A stretch of 29,998 nt of DNA, taken from positions 1-29,998 of the forward strand of contig CAYFSC010000013.1 of assembly GCA_964345695.1 (NCBI GenBank), written 5' to 3'. Below, in pieces: positions 5,446 through 13,088 of this stretch; position 1 is the first letter of the stretch; the number at the start of each line of letters is the position of its first letter. The stretch is from CAYFSC01 sp964345695 (lineage in GTDB: Bacteria > Bacteroidota > Rhodothermia > Rhodothermales > Salinibacteraceae). The notes beneath the pieces are model-generated. The model worked only from the letters and a program-made list of their open reading frames with translations, searched no databases and was not told the origin of the DNA. The translations under genes were made by a program, and so were the position numbers.

Positions 5446-8436
5446 ATGCCCGACTACGACATCGAGAAGATCGACGACTACCGCTGGCGTGTCCCGAAGA
5501 CCGGCGCGATGCGCGTGCCGGCCATCCTGTACGCCACCGAGCCGATGCTGAAGGACATCCTGTCGGACAATGCGCCACAGCAGGCCGCGAACGTCGCGCA
5601 CATGCCCGGCATCGTGAAGGCGTCGCTCGCCATGCCCGACATCCACTGGGGCTACGGCTTTCCCATCGGGGGCGTCGCCGCGTTCGACGCCGAGGACGGC
5701 GTCATCTCGCCGGGAGGCGTGGGGTACGATATCAACTGCCTCTCCGGAGACAGCCGGGTTCTGCACGCCCACGGGTACACCCGCGCGATCGCCGAGATGG
5801 AGACGACGTGGAATGAGGAGGACATTTCTTGCCACGACCTTGACACATCCACGACGCACTCGACGACCGTTGCGGCTTACATGAAGCGCGAGCCCGAAGA
5901 ACCGGTGTATCGCCTCCGGACAACGAGCGGCGACGAAATTGTAGCGACGGCCGATCACCCGATGTGGACCCCCGACGGCATGATCGAGGTCGGTGCGCTC
6001 AGTCCAGGCGACCGGGTCGGACGGCATCCATTCGAGGGTGTGCCGTACGAAGCGCCGGGAGATGCCATCCTCGTCGAGGCCGAGGACATCAGCGACGTGC
6101 TGGTGGAGCAGGGAAAGGGCGCGAGCGGCAACGCCACCGGACAGGTCCTGCGGTACCTGCGCGACCGCGACCTGCTTCCACTGCGTGCCGATGATCCAAA
6201 ACTCCCCTATCTGATCAAGATTGCTGGATTCCTCTTCGGAGATGGGACGCTCTATTACAGCGGCGAAGCCGGGAAGGGCACGACGTGGTTCTACGGGGAG
6301 ACTGCCGATCTCGAAGTCATTCGTGAGGATGTAAAGGCAGCCGGTTTCACGCCGTCTCGGGTTTATGAACGTACGCGCCAGCATGCCATCCAAACGCCGT
6401 ACGCGGACTATGATTTCGAGCGGACGGAAACGTCGTTTAAGGTCACGAGCACGTCCTTCGCGGCGCTGATGGGAGCGCTCGGGGTTCCCGTGGGCAACAA
6501 AGCTACACAGGACTACACAGTGCCCGGCTGGCTGCCGGAGGCCCCGATGTGGCAGCAGCGGCTGTTTTTGGCATCACTCTTTGGTGCAGAGCTTTCCGCG
6601 CCGTCGACCCTGACAGACCACGGACGCAACTTTTACAGCCCGACCCTCTCTCTCAATAAGCAAGAAGGGCATGTCGAAAGCGGGCGTGCATTTCTTGCGG
6701 ATCTTTCCTCGATGTTGGAGGCGTTCGATGTGAAGACGAATGCGATTACCGTCACCGACGTCAATCCGGACGACGACGCGACCGATAGTCATCGACTCCG
6801 ACTCATGCTGTCCTCTCGCACGGAGTCCCTGATCGCGTTGTGGAGCCGCGTCGGGTTCGAGTACAACGAGAAGCGCTCCTCGCTCGCAATGGCTGCGGTC
6901 GAATACCTGAAGCAGAAGCGACGCGTGTGTGAGAATCGGGAGACCGCTGCGGAGACGGCCAGTACGATGCACGCGTCTGGAGTGTCACCGTCTGCCATCT
7001 ACGCCGAGCTCGAAAGCAAGCACGTCAACCGCCGTTTTCTCGAGCGATCGCTCTACGGAGAGCGGAAGACCGGTGTGCGCGTCAGCTCCGCGTTCCCCAC
7101 GTTCGAAACGTTCTGCGAGGATGTTCTCGACGGGTTGAACGGGAGCGGAATGGTATGGGCCACTGTGGAGTCCATCGAGCCGGTCGACCTGGAGGCGGAA
7201 CCCGGGGATTCGTACGTCTATGACCTCACGGTACGTCATGACGACCACAATTTTGTCGCCGACGGCTTCGTCGTCTCCAACTGCGGCGTCCGCCTCATGT
7301 CCTCGAAGCTGACGAAGGACGATCTCGCTCACCACGACGTCGAACGCCTCGTCGACGCCCTCTTCGCGCGCGTTCCAACAGGCGTGGGCTCCTCCGGCGC
7401 GCTGCGCGTGGACGAATCGACGCTGCGCCGCGTGCTGCAGAAGGGCGCGCCCTGGGCCGTCCGCGAAGGCTACGGCTCCGACGCGGATCTCGACGTGATT
7501 GAAGAAGGCGGACAGGTCGACGGCGCCGACCCCGACGCGGTGTCGAGCCGGGCGCGCGAGCGGGGGCTCGACCAGATCGGGACGCTCGGATCCGGTAACC
7601 ACTTTCTGGAGGTCGGTTACGTGTCGGAGGTCTATGACGAGCGGGCGGCGCGCGTGATGGGCCTCGACGAGGGCACGGTGACCGTCATCATCCATTCGGG
7701 CTCGCGCGGCTTCGGCTACCAGGTGTGCGACGACGCGCTGTCGGACATGGACCGTGCGATGAACACGTACGACATCGATCTGCCCGACCGGCAGCTTGCG
7801 TGCACGCCCATCTCCTCGCCAGAGGGGCAGAACTACATCCGCGGGATGCGGTGTGCCATCAACTACGCGTTTGCGAACCGGCAGGCGATGAGCCACAACA
7901 CGCGGGTCGCCTTTGAGGAGGCACTGGACGTGACGCCACGCGAGCACGGCCTCTTTACGGTGTACGAGGTGGCGCACAACATTGCCAAGTTCGAGACGCA
8001 CCGCGTCGACGGCCGCGAGCAGGAGGTGTGCGTGCATCGGAAGGGGGCCACACGCGCGCTGCCGCCGGGCCATCCGCTCGTCCCCGGGCGCTACCAGACG
8101 GTCGGGCAGCCGGTGCTCATTCCCGGCGACATGGGCCGCTACTCCTACGTCCTCGTCGGCACCGAGAAGGCGATGGACGAGACGTTCGGCAGCACGTGCC
8201 ACGGCGCAGGCCGCCAAATGAGTCGCCGACAGGCGCGCAAGACGGCGGGCAACCGAAACATCACGGCCGAGCTTGCGAACGAGGGCATCGTCGTGCGCGG
8301 CGAGAGCAGCCGTACGGTCCGCGAGGAAATCTCGGAGGCCTACAAGGATGTGGCGGACGTGGTCGACGCCGTGGAGGGAGCAGGCATCTCGCAGGCCGTC
8401 GCTCAGCTCCGTCCGCTCGGCGTAATCAAAGGGTGA
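5446..8436 (+). CDS. rtcB: RNA-splicing ligase RtcB, precursor containing an intein
   Basis: The reading frame encodes 996 residues. Removing an in-frame 515-residue intein (5737-7281) leaves a 481-residue RtcB. In spliced numbering the key residues are D95 and C98 (GYDINCGVR), N203 and H204 (GSGNHFLEV), H235 (IIHSGSRG), H329 (VAHNIAKFE) and H404 (STCHGAGR, the guanylylated histidine). These agree, exactly or within one residue, with the Pyrococcus horikoshii enzyme as I remember it. RtcB joins 2',3'-cyclic phosphate or 3'-phosphate RNA ends to 5'-OH ends using GTP and manganese. The intein interrupts the protein at the metal-binding C98, so no ligase activity is possible before splicing. The ATG at 5446 is preferred to the upstream TTG at 5401. 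Archease upstream is its known partner. Confidence 0.95.
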   Translation: MPDYDIEKIDDYRWRVPKTGAMRVPAILYATEPMLKDILSDNAPQQAANVAHMPGIVKASLAMPDIHWGYGFPIGGVAAFDAEDGVISPGGVGYDINCLSGDSRVLHAHGYTRAIAEMETTWNEEDISCHDLDTSTTHSTTVAAYMKREPEEPVYRLRTTSGDEIVATADHPMWTPDGMIEVGALSPGDRVGRHPFEGVPYEAPGDAILVEAEDISDVLVEQGKGASGNATGQVLRYLRDRDLLPLRADDPKLPYLIKIAGFLFGDGTLYYSGEAGKGTTWFYGETADLEVIREDVKAAGFTPSRVYERTRQHAIQTPYADYDFERTETSFKVTSTSFAALMGALGVPVGNKATQDYTVPGWLPEAPMWQQRLFLASLFGAELSAPSTLTDHGRNFYSPTLSLNKQEGHVESGRAFLADLSSMLEAFDVKTNAITVTDVNPDDDATDSHRLRLMLSSRTESLIALWSRVGFEYNEKRSSLAMAAVEYLKQKRRVCENRETAAETASTMHASGVSPSAIYAELESKHVNRRFLERSLYGERKTGVRVSSAFPTFETFCEDVLDGLNGSGMVWATVESIEPVDLEAEPGDSYVYDLTVRHDDHNFVADGFVVSNCGVRLMSSKLTKDDLAHHDVERLVDALFARVPTGVGSSGALRVDESTLRRVLQKGAPWAVREGYGSDADLDVIEEGGQVDGADPDAVSSRARERGLDQIGTLGSGNHFLEVGYVSEVYDERAARVMGLDEGTVTVIIHSGSRGFGYQVCDDALSDMDRAMNTYDIDLPDRQLACTPISSPEGQNYIRGMRCAINYAFANRQAMSHNTRVAFEEALDVTPREHGLFTVYEVAHNIAKFETHRVDGREQEVCVHRKGATRALPPGHPLVPGRYQTVGQPVLIPGDMGRYSYVLVGTEKAMDETFGSTCHGAGRQMSRRQARKTAGNRNITAELANEGIVVRGESSRTVREEISEAYKDVADVVDAVEGAGISQAVAQLRPLGVIKG
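5737..7281 (+). other. Intein in RtcB with LAGLIDADG homing endonuclease
   Basis: The intein is 515 residues. It begins at Cys1 (CLSGDSRVL, block A). Block B is DEIVATADHPMWT with T71-x-x-H74. The first endonuclease motif is LIKIAGFLFGDG (159-170, catalytic acid D169), and the second is a degenerate RLFLASLFGAEL (275-286) with a glutamate (E285) where aspartate is usual. Block F is YVYDLTVRHDDHNFVADG (493-510). It ends VVSN, with Cys +1 provided by RtcB C98. The penultimate residue is Ser rather than the common His; other inteins tolerate this, but it may slow asparagine cyclisation. All splicing nucleophiles (C1, N515, C+1) are present, so protein splicing is expected. By eye its codons are more A/T-rich than those of the flanking RtcB halves, in keeping with a mobile origin. 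Confidence 0.95.
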
Positions 8437-8575
8437 GGCGTGTGGGCGTTTTGCTCTGGATGCTGCGGACGCTTCGGATACCGTGGAGACGGACGGCGTG
8501 TAGTCCCGACTCCCGAGCGAGGTTCGTGCTTCCGATTCTGGAGTCTCTGGGCGTCCGGAGCCTCTGGCGCGTCCG
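8437..8575 (+). repeat. 9-bp repeat element after rtcB, running into the next reading frame
   Basis: After the rtcB stop comes GGCGTGTGGGCG, part of the 21-bp core seen elsewhere. Nine-base units follow at 8453-8488: GCTCTGGAT, GCTGCGGAC, GCTTCGGAT and a diverged ACCGTGGAG. A second run of period 9 occupies about 8534-8575 (TCTGGAGTC, TCTGGGCGT, CCGGAGCCT, CTGGCGCGT). Because 9 is a multiple of 3, the second run stays open and lies in the reading frame assigned to the M23 peptidase N-terminus. Confidence 0.65.
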
Positions 8576-8984
8576 CAACACGGCCGGTAACGATCCGGCG
8601 GCGCTTGAGGATTCGTTCACCGCTCCACGCCCTGGCGGACGCACTCACCACGCGATCGACATTCCGGCGGCGCAAGGCACGCCGGTTGTCGCGAGCGCCG
8701 ACGGTGTCATCTTGAAAACCGCGACCGAGCGCCTCGGCGGCCGCGTCGTCTACCAGCTCTCCGCGGACAGCATGCATGTCTACTACTACGCCCACCTTGC
8801 CCGCGTCGAGGCAACGGTGCAGAACGGAACGCGCGTCGAAAGCGGTGACATCCTCGGTACGGTGGGCACAACAGGCAACGCTCAGGGGCCGCATCTGCAC
8901 TTCGCCGTGTGGGCGCTCGACGATCGGAAGCCGCCCTGGGCCGATCGTCCCGTCAACCCGTACCTCCTGCTCGCAGAACCGTGA
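8526..8984 (+). CDS. M23-family (LytM-type) metallopeptidase domain protein
   Basis: From the GTG at 8526 the product is 152 residues. It carries the lysostaphin-type zinc site: H41-x3-D45 (THHAIDIPA), H90 in YYYAHL, and H123-x-H125 in GPHLHFAVW. The strands GTPVVASADGVI and GTRVESGDILGTVGTTGNAQG are characteristic of M23. Such enzymes cut peptide cross-links of peptidoglycan or act as regulators. No clear signal peptide is seen, so the location is uncertain. The start is uncertain: an in-frame ATG at 8460 and GTG at 8442 would add a segment that lies inside the 9-bp repeat element and looks non-coding, so the shorter form was chosen. Even then, residues 5-16 are encoded by repeat-like sequence. 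It is convergent with the next gene. Confidence 0.78.
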   Translation: MLPILESLGVRSLWRVRNTAGNDPAALEDSFTAPRPGGRTHHAIDIPAAQGTPVVASADGVILKTATERLGGRVVYQLSADSMHVYYYAHLARVEATVQNGTRVESGDILGTVGTTGNAQGPHLHFAVWALDDRKPPWADRPVNPYLLLAEP

Positions 8985-9016
8985 CGTGCTGCACAGTAGC
9001 GGGCGCACGGTAGCGG

Positions 9017-9394
9017 TCAGAAATACGGGTGGAGCTGCTCGTGGCCGTCGGGTTTGACGCCGAGTTCGGCCACGTTCTGCTCGCCTGGATACGGCACCTT
9101 GCTGACGCTTACCGGCAGCGCCTTGATCGGCTCGGACACGTCCGCCATGCGAAGGCGCACCGTCGCCGGCTCCATGTCCATCAGGGCGGCCTGGAGGTCA
9201 CTGGCAAGGCCGGTGCTCTCCGGCTTAAGCACCAGCTTCAGGGAGTAGCCCTTCGGCCGGTCGATGTCGTCGTCGGGATGCGGTGTGGCGCTGATGACGC
9301 CCTCATCGATGGCGTCGGTGATGTCCGTGAAGGCCGTATCGTCCGGGCGCTTCCACGCGATGGTGTCGATGGGGCGTTCCATAGTGCGTTCCAT
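9017..9394 (-). CDS. Conserved-looking protein of unknown function, 125 residues
   Basis: I do not recognise this protein. It is acidic (clusters such as HPDDDID near its middle), has no signal peptide or membrane segment, and ends in PYF. The pattern of alternating hydrophobic residues in KGYSLKLVLKPE and ATVRLRMADV suggests a beta-rich domain. Two in-frame ATGs, 9394 and 9382, are possible. A GGGGGGATGGG block (9406-9416 on the plus strand) precedes it, which on the coding strand is the CCCATCCCC-type leader motif shared with the photolyase-cluster genes. It lies 58 bp downstream of the 188-residue gene on the same strand, so they may be co-transcribed. Codon use resembles the neighbours. 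Confidence 0.65.
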   Translation of the reverse strand: MERTMERPIDTIAWKRPDDTAFTDITDAIDEGVISATPHPDDDIDRPKGYSLKLVLKPESTGLASDLQAALMDMEPATVRLRMADVSEPIKALPVSVSKVPYPGEQNVAELGVKPDGHEQLHPYF

Positions 9395-9452
9395 GGTGCG
9401 ATGTAGGGGGGATGGGTCGGAAGGACGCGAACCGGAGCAGGAGGGCGGAGGA

Positions 9453-10019
9453 TCAGGCCGCGGCCAGGAGCACGGCCCGGCGAAGTTCCGACCAGCTCCC
9501 CTCGCTTTCTTCCGGATGGTGCGGGTTCTCCTGACGCAGCCATTTCTCGACGGTCGAAAGGTAGACGTCGTCCTCCGCATGGCGCGCCACTTCCCGGTAT
9601 ACGGCTTCAGGCGTCTGGGCGTCGCCCTCCACCATCACCGTCCAGGCGAGCCGGGCGTACTGCTTCGTGCGGGAGGGAACCGTTGCCTCTTCATCGACGG
9701 CCCTCGGACCCAGCGCCCGGCGGCGCAGTGCGTGGCTCACCATCTGCTCGCGCACCTCAAGGGCGTTGTATTGGAGTGCATGCCGTACATGCTCGGCTTG
9801 CTCCTCGGCCGTCATCGGACCTTTGGTCTGAACCGGCCCTGGGGTTGGCAGCCGCTCATCCAGCGCGTCCATCTCTTCTCGGATGGTCGTGCGCAGCGCG
9901 CGCAAGTCTGCGATGCCCATGCCTTCGATCTGTTCGATCACCCGGTCGCGAGCCGCACGGAGGCGGTCGCGCCACTCGGCACGCAGTTGATCAGGAGAGG
10001 GAAGCGAGGCGTTGCTCAT
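9453..10019 (-). CDS. Helical acidic protein of unknown function, 188 residues
   Basis: I do not recognise a family. The sequence is rich in charged heptad-like helices. The first third (PDQLRAEWRDRLRAARDRVIEQ, then ADLRALRTTIREEMDALDERL) looks like an alpha-helical hairpin or short coiled coil. A central EEQAEHVRHALQYNALEVREQMVSHALRRR is again helical, and the end carries VEKWLRQENPHHPEE. There is no signal peptide, no cysteine pattern and no nucleotide-binding motif. The ATG at 10019 is the natural start, because residues in the same open frame further upstream are arginine/alanine-rich antisense-type sequence. It is 107 bp from the epimerase gene upstream on the same strand. Confidence 0.65.
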   Translation of the reverse strand: MSNASLPSPDQLRAEWRDRLRAARDRVIEQIEGMGIADLRALRTTIREEMDALDERLPTPGPVQTKGPMTAEEQAEHVRHALQYNALEVREQMVSHALRRRALGPRAVDEEATVPSRTKQYARLAWTVMVEGDAQTPEAVYREVARHAEDDVYLSTVEKWLRQENPHHPEESEGSWSELRRAVLLAAA

Positions 10020-10126
10020 CGGAGTCGACTGGAAATCCGAGAAGAGCCGTGCGGAAACCACTGCGGGCAAACGGTTCGCGGAGACGACGGTTGCTCGGCG
10101 AAGACCGAGACGCATATAGGCTCTGC

Positions 10127-11500
10127 CTACCGCCGTCCGAGCATGTGACGGAGCGCGGCCTCCAGCCGTTTTCCGCCGAAGACGTACCCTGTGTCCTGCA
10201 GACGCCGGGGCACGACGCGGGCGCTCTTGAGTACCATCTCGTCGGCCATCTCCCCGGCGAGGGCACGGACCGCCGACTCCGGAATGTTCAGCAAAGCCGG
10301 ACGGTTCAGCACGCGGGCCAGCGTCTGCGCGTAGGCATCCATCGACGCGGGGGTGGGCGCGGTGAGATTGACGGGCCCGGCGAGGTCGTCGGTCCACAGC
10401 GCGTGGTACAAGCCGCCGATCACGTCGTCGAGGGCGATCCACGGGAAGTACTGGTGGGAGGCGCCGACGCGTCCGCCGAGGCCCAGCCAGAACGCGGGCA
10501 GCATGAGTTGAAGCGCGCCGCCCGCGGGACTGAGCACAACCCCGATCCGGGCCTGCACCGTGCGAATGCCCGCGTCCATCGCAGGCTCGGTCGCGGCTTC
10601 CCACGCGCGGCAGACCTCTGTCAGGAAGCCGTCGTGCCGCGGCGTGCTGTCTTCCGTCACGACGTCTGTGCCGTGGTCGCCGTAGTAGCCCACGGCCGAA
10701 GCCGAGACGAGCACGTCGGGCGGATCGTCGAGCGCGGCCAGCGCGTCGGCCAGCAGGCGCGTGCCGTCGGCGCGGCTGTGATGGATGCGGGACTTTTTCG
10801 CCTCGGTCCACCACCCAAAGACGCTCTCGCCTGCCAGGTGAATGACGGCATCGACGGCCTCCAGCTTCTCGGCTTCGACGGTGTTTGTGCGCGGATTCCA
10901 CAGAATCTCGTCCTCTCCGGCCGGGTCGGAGCGCACGAGCCGCTTCACCGCGTGGCCGCCGGTCGTCAGGAACGGCACGAGCTGCGAGCCGACGAGCCCC
11001 GAGGTGCCGCTGACGGCAATCGTGAGGCGGCGCCCGTCCGGGTTGTAGTGCTGGTGCAGGGCCAGATCCCGCGTCGTGGTGCGGTGCCGGTACGCAAACT
11101 GGCGCCGGAGCTCGGGCTCCAGCAGGTACGGCGCGGCGGCGTCCCCGAGCGATCCGCCGGGCAGCGCGTAGTCGATGTGATCGACGAGCGTCGAGGTGTC
11201 GTCGCCGCTCGGCTCGAAGCGGTGCGTGTGGCGCCAGTGTGCAAACGGACCCTGCACCTGCGTGTCCACAAACTGCCGCCCCTCGATGACATCCGTGTGC
11301 TCGGCGACCCAGCGCAGCGCCAGCGGCCCCGGCCCGATGCGGATCACGGCCCGATCGCCGTCGCGGATGCCCTCGAACCGCTCCAGCCGGACCGGCGCCC
11401 ACGGCGGCACGAGCCGCTGAAAGGCCCCGGGTCGCGCGTGCCAGGCAAACGCATCCTCGGCGGAGACGGAGAGGTCGGTGCGGAATTCGAGCGTGGACAT
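10127..11500 (-). CDS. SRPBCC domain fused to TIGR01777-type NAD(P)-dependent epimerase (SDR39U1-like)
   Basis: The 457-residue product has two parts. Residues 1-150 resemble an SRPBCC/START-like ligand-binding domain (LEFRTDLSVSAEDAFAWHARPGAFQRLVPPW at the start). From about 160 there is a Rossmann-type epimerase with GTSGLVG (165-171), HLAGESVFGWW (221-231), SASAVGYYGD (266-275) and a C-terminal DUF1731-like end. The epimerase class is atypical of sugar epimerases, and its substrate is not known. The same two-domain fusion often accompanies photolyase genes in marine and soil bacteria, and here the photolyase lies directly upstream on the same strand. The ATG at 11500 follows a cytosine-rich leader belonging to the repeat element at 11501-11638. 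A role in light-stress or pigment metabolism is inference. Confidence 0.88.
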   Translation of the reverse strand: MSTLEFRTDLSVSAEDAFAWHARPGAFQRLVPPWAPVRLERFEGIRDGDRAVIRIGPGPLALRWVAEHTDVIEGRQFVDTQVQGPFAHWRHTHRFEPSGDDTSTLVDHIDYALPGGSLGDAAAPYLLEPELRRQFAYRHRTTTRDLALHQHYNPDGRRLTIAVSGTSGLVGSQLVPFLTTGGHAVKRLVRSDPAGEDEILWNPRTNTVEAEKLEAVDAVIHLAGESVFGWWTEAKKSRIHHSRADGTRLLADALAALDDPPDVLVSASAVGYYGDHGTDVVTEDSTPRHDGFLTEVCRAWEAATEPAMDAGIRTVQARIGVVLSPAGGALQLMLPAFWLGLGGRVGASHQYFPWIALDDVIGGLYHALWTDDLAGPVNLTAPTPASMDAYAQTLARVLNRPALLNIPESAVRALAGEMADEMVLKSARVVPRRLQDTGYVFGGKRLEAALRHMLGRR

Positions 11501-11639
11501 GGGGGTTGGGGACGGGGGCGTGGGGGAATGGGAAAGTGGGAGAATGGGGGAGTGGGGGACGAACGCACCGCTCGGTGGCAACGCCCACACGCCCTTACGC
11601 CCAGCCGCCCACACGCCCTTTCGCCCCCCACGCACGCCA
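11501..11639. repeat. G-rich intergenic element, copy 1 (upstream of the epimerase gene)
   Basis: On the plus strand, 11501-11559 contains eight runs of three or more G separated by 3-5 bases. The 23-bp GAGTGGGGGACGAACGCACC plus GCT follows at 11550-11572. Two copies of a 21-bp unit that starts CGCCCACACGCCCTT and ends CGCCC lie at 11582-11602 and 11606-11626. The G-rich half and the CGCCCAC half are roughly complementary in sense. The same order of parts recurs at 13104-13236. The element fills almost the whole gap between the epimerase and photolyase genes. Confidence 0.8.
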
Positions 11640-13088
11640 TTACCGGATCGTGTCGTAGGCGGACAGGGCCTCGTCGCGGGCGTCGCTGTGGTCGACCATG
11701 GGCGCTGGATAGGAGCCGCCGAGCGTGATCTTGGCCTCGCGCAGCACCGAATCCGGGGCCTCCCAGGGTGCGTGCAGGTGCTCCGTCGGGAGGGCGTCCA
11801 GTTCGGGGACGAACCGCCGGATGTACGTGCCGTCCGGGTCGTAGCGCTCGGACTGGCGGACGGGGTTGAAAATCCGGAAGAACGGCTGGGCGTCGGCGCC
11901 GGAGCCGGCGGTCCACTGCCAGTTGAACGTGTTGCTGGCGAGGTCGGCATCCACCAGGGTGTCCCAGAACCAGCGCGCGCCATGCCGCCAGTGCAGCATC
12001 AGGTCTTTGGTGAGGAACGAGCCGACGAGCATGCGTACGCGGTTGTGCATCCATCCGGTCTCGTACAGCTGTCGCATGCCGGCATCCACGATCGGATAGC
12101 CGGTCTGCCCGCGCGTCCACCGATCCAGTGCCTCGGCGTCGTCGCGCCACGGGAAGTCGGTGAATTTGTCGCGGTAGGTTTCGGTCGGCGTATTCGGGTA
12201 GTGATGGAGCCAGTGATACGAGAACTCGCGGAAGACGACCTGCCGCAGCAACGGGCGAGCGTCATCGTGCGCGTCACGGGCGTCGGCCCACTCGGCAACG
12301 CGGTGCCACACCTGTCGCGGACTCACCTGCCCGTGGTGCAGATACGGTGAAAGCCGCGAGGTGCCATCGACGTCCGGGCGGTCGTGCGTCGTCTCGTAGC
12401 GGCCCAGCACGTTCTGCAGCGTGTACTCGATGCGCGCGTGGGCTCCGGCCTCCGTGGGCGTCCACGTGGCGCGGAGCCCGTCGGCCCAGTCGACGCCGTC
12501 GCGCGCCTCGGGCGTCAGGTCGAGCGCGTCGAGCGAACGGGAGTCGGGCCAGGCGTCGGGCGCCGGGAGGGCTGGGATGTCGAGCGGCGGTCCTGTGCGC
12601 AGCCGATCCTCCCTCCGCACCTTCTTCCAGAACGGCGTAAAGACGTGGTACGGCCCGCCGGTTGTGGTTTCCACGGCGTCCGGATCGTGGAGGAGGCGCG
12701 ACTCGCACGCCCGCGTTTCAATGCCATCCGCGTCGAGCGCGTCCTGCACCCGACCGTCCCGCGCAGCCAGATCCGGACGGTAGCGCCGATTCCAGACGAC
12801 GCGATTCGCGCCGGTGGTGCGGACGAGCTCCCGCAGCGTCTCCAGCGACGGTCCTGTGCGCAGGATCAGGCGCGAGCCGCGGCTGCGGAGCGACGCGTCG
12901 AGGTCCGCCAGCGCGTGGTGCAGCCACCAGGATGCCGCGCTGCCCGGCGGCCATTCGCCTTCCTCCTCCGGCGCCCAGATGAACACCGGCACCACCGCGC
13001 CGTGCTCCGCCGCATCCACGAGCGCCGGATGGTCCCGCAGTCGCAGGTCGTAGCGGAACCAGACGAGAGTGACGGGAGCGGTGTTCAT
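11640..13088 (-). CDS. phrB: Class I deoxyribodipyrimidine (CPD) photolyase
   Basis: The 482-residue protein has the N-terminal photolyase antenna domain (VTLVWFRYDLRLRDHPAL, 6-23) and the FAD domain with TSRLSPYLHHGQVSPR (243-258), GWMHNRVRMLVGSFLTKDL (345-363), DADLASNTFNWQW (380-392) and ADAQPFFRIFNP (398-409). These are hallmarks of class I CPD photolyases, which use blue light and FADH- to split cyclobutane pyrimidine dimers in DNA. The length equals that of E. coli PhrB to within a few residues. The second chromophore (folate or deazaflavin) cannot be decided by eye. The ATG at 13088 starts the antenna domain at the expected place; the longer open frame upstream is repeat-derived. The neighbour upstream is a second, iron-sulfur photolyase. 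Confidence 0.95.
   Translation of the reverse strand: MNTAPVTLVWFRYDLRLRDHPALVDAAEHGAVVPVFIWAPEEEGEWPPGSAASWWLHHALADLDASLRSRGSRLILRTGPSLETLRELVRTTGANRVVWNRRYRPDLAARDGRVQDALDADGIETRACESRLLHDPDAVETTTGGPYHVFTPFWKKVRREDRLRTGPPLDIPALPAPDAWPDSRSLDALDLTPEARDGVDWADGLRATWTPTEAGAHARIEYTLQNVLGRYETTHDRPDVDGTSRLSPYLHHGQVSPRQVWHRVAEWADARDAHDDARPLLRQVVFREFSYHWLHHYPNTPTETYRDKFTDFPWRDDAEALDRWTRGQTGYPIVDAGMRQLYETGWMHNRVRMLVGSFLTKDLMLHWRHGARWFWDTLVDADLASNTFNWQWTAGSGADAQPFFRIFNPVRQSERYDPDGTYIRRFVPELDALPTEHLHAPWEAPDSVLREAKITLGGSYPAPMVDHSDARDEALSAYDTIR

Noticed and set aside
5737..7281. A transposon or group I intron as the explanation of the rtcB insertion
   Set aside because: The insertion is in frame, begins with Cys and ends with Asn before Cys, and carries splicing blocks A, B, F and G, so protein splicing explains it better.
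8028..8525. Extended N-terminus of the M23 peptidase overlapping rtcB
   Set aside because: The overlap part is the +1 frame of RtcB and the following part is repeat DNA; neither looks like peptidase sequence.
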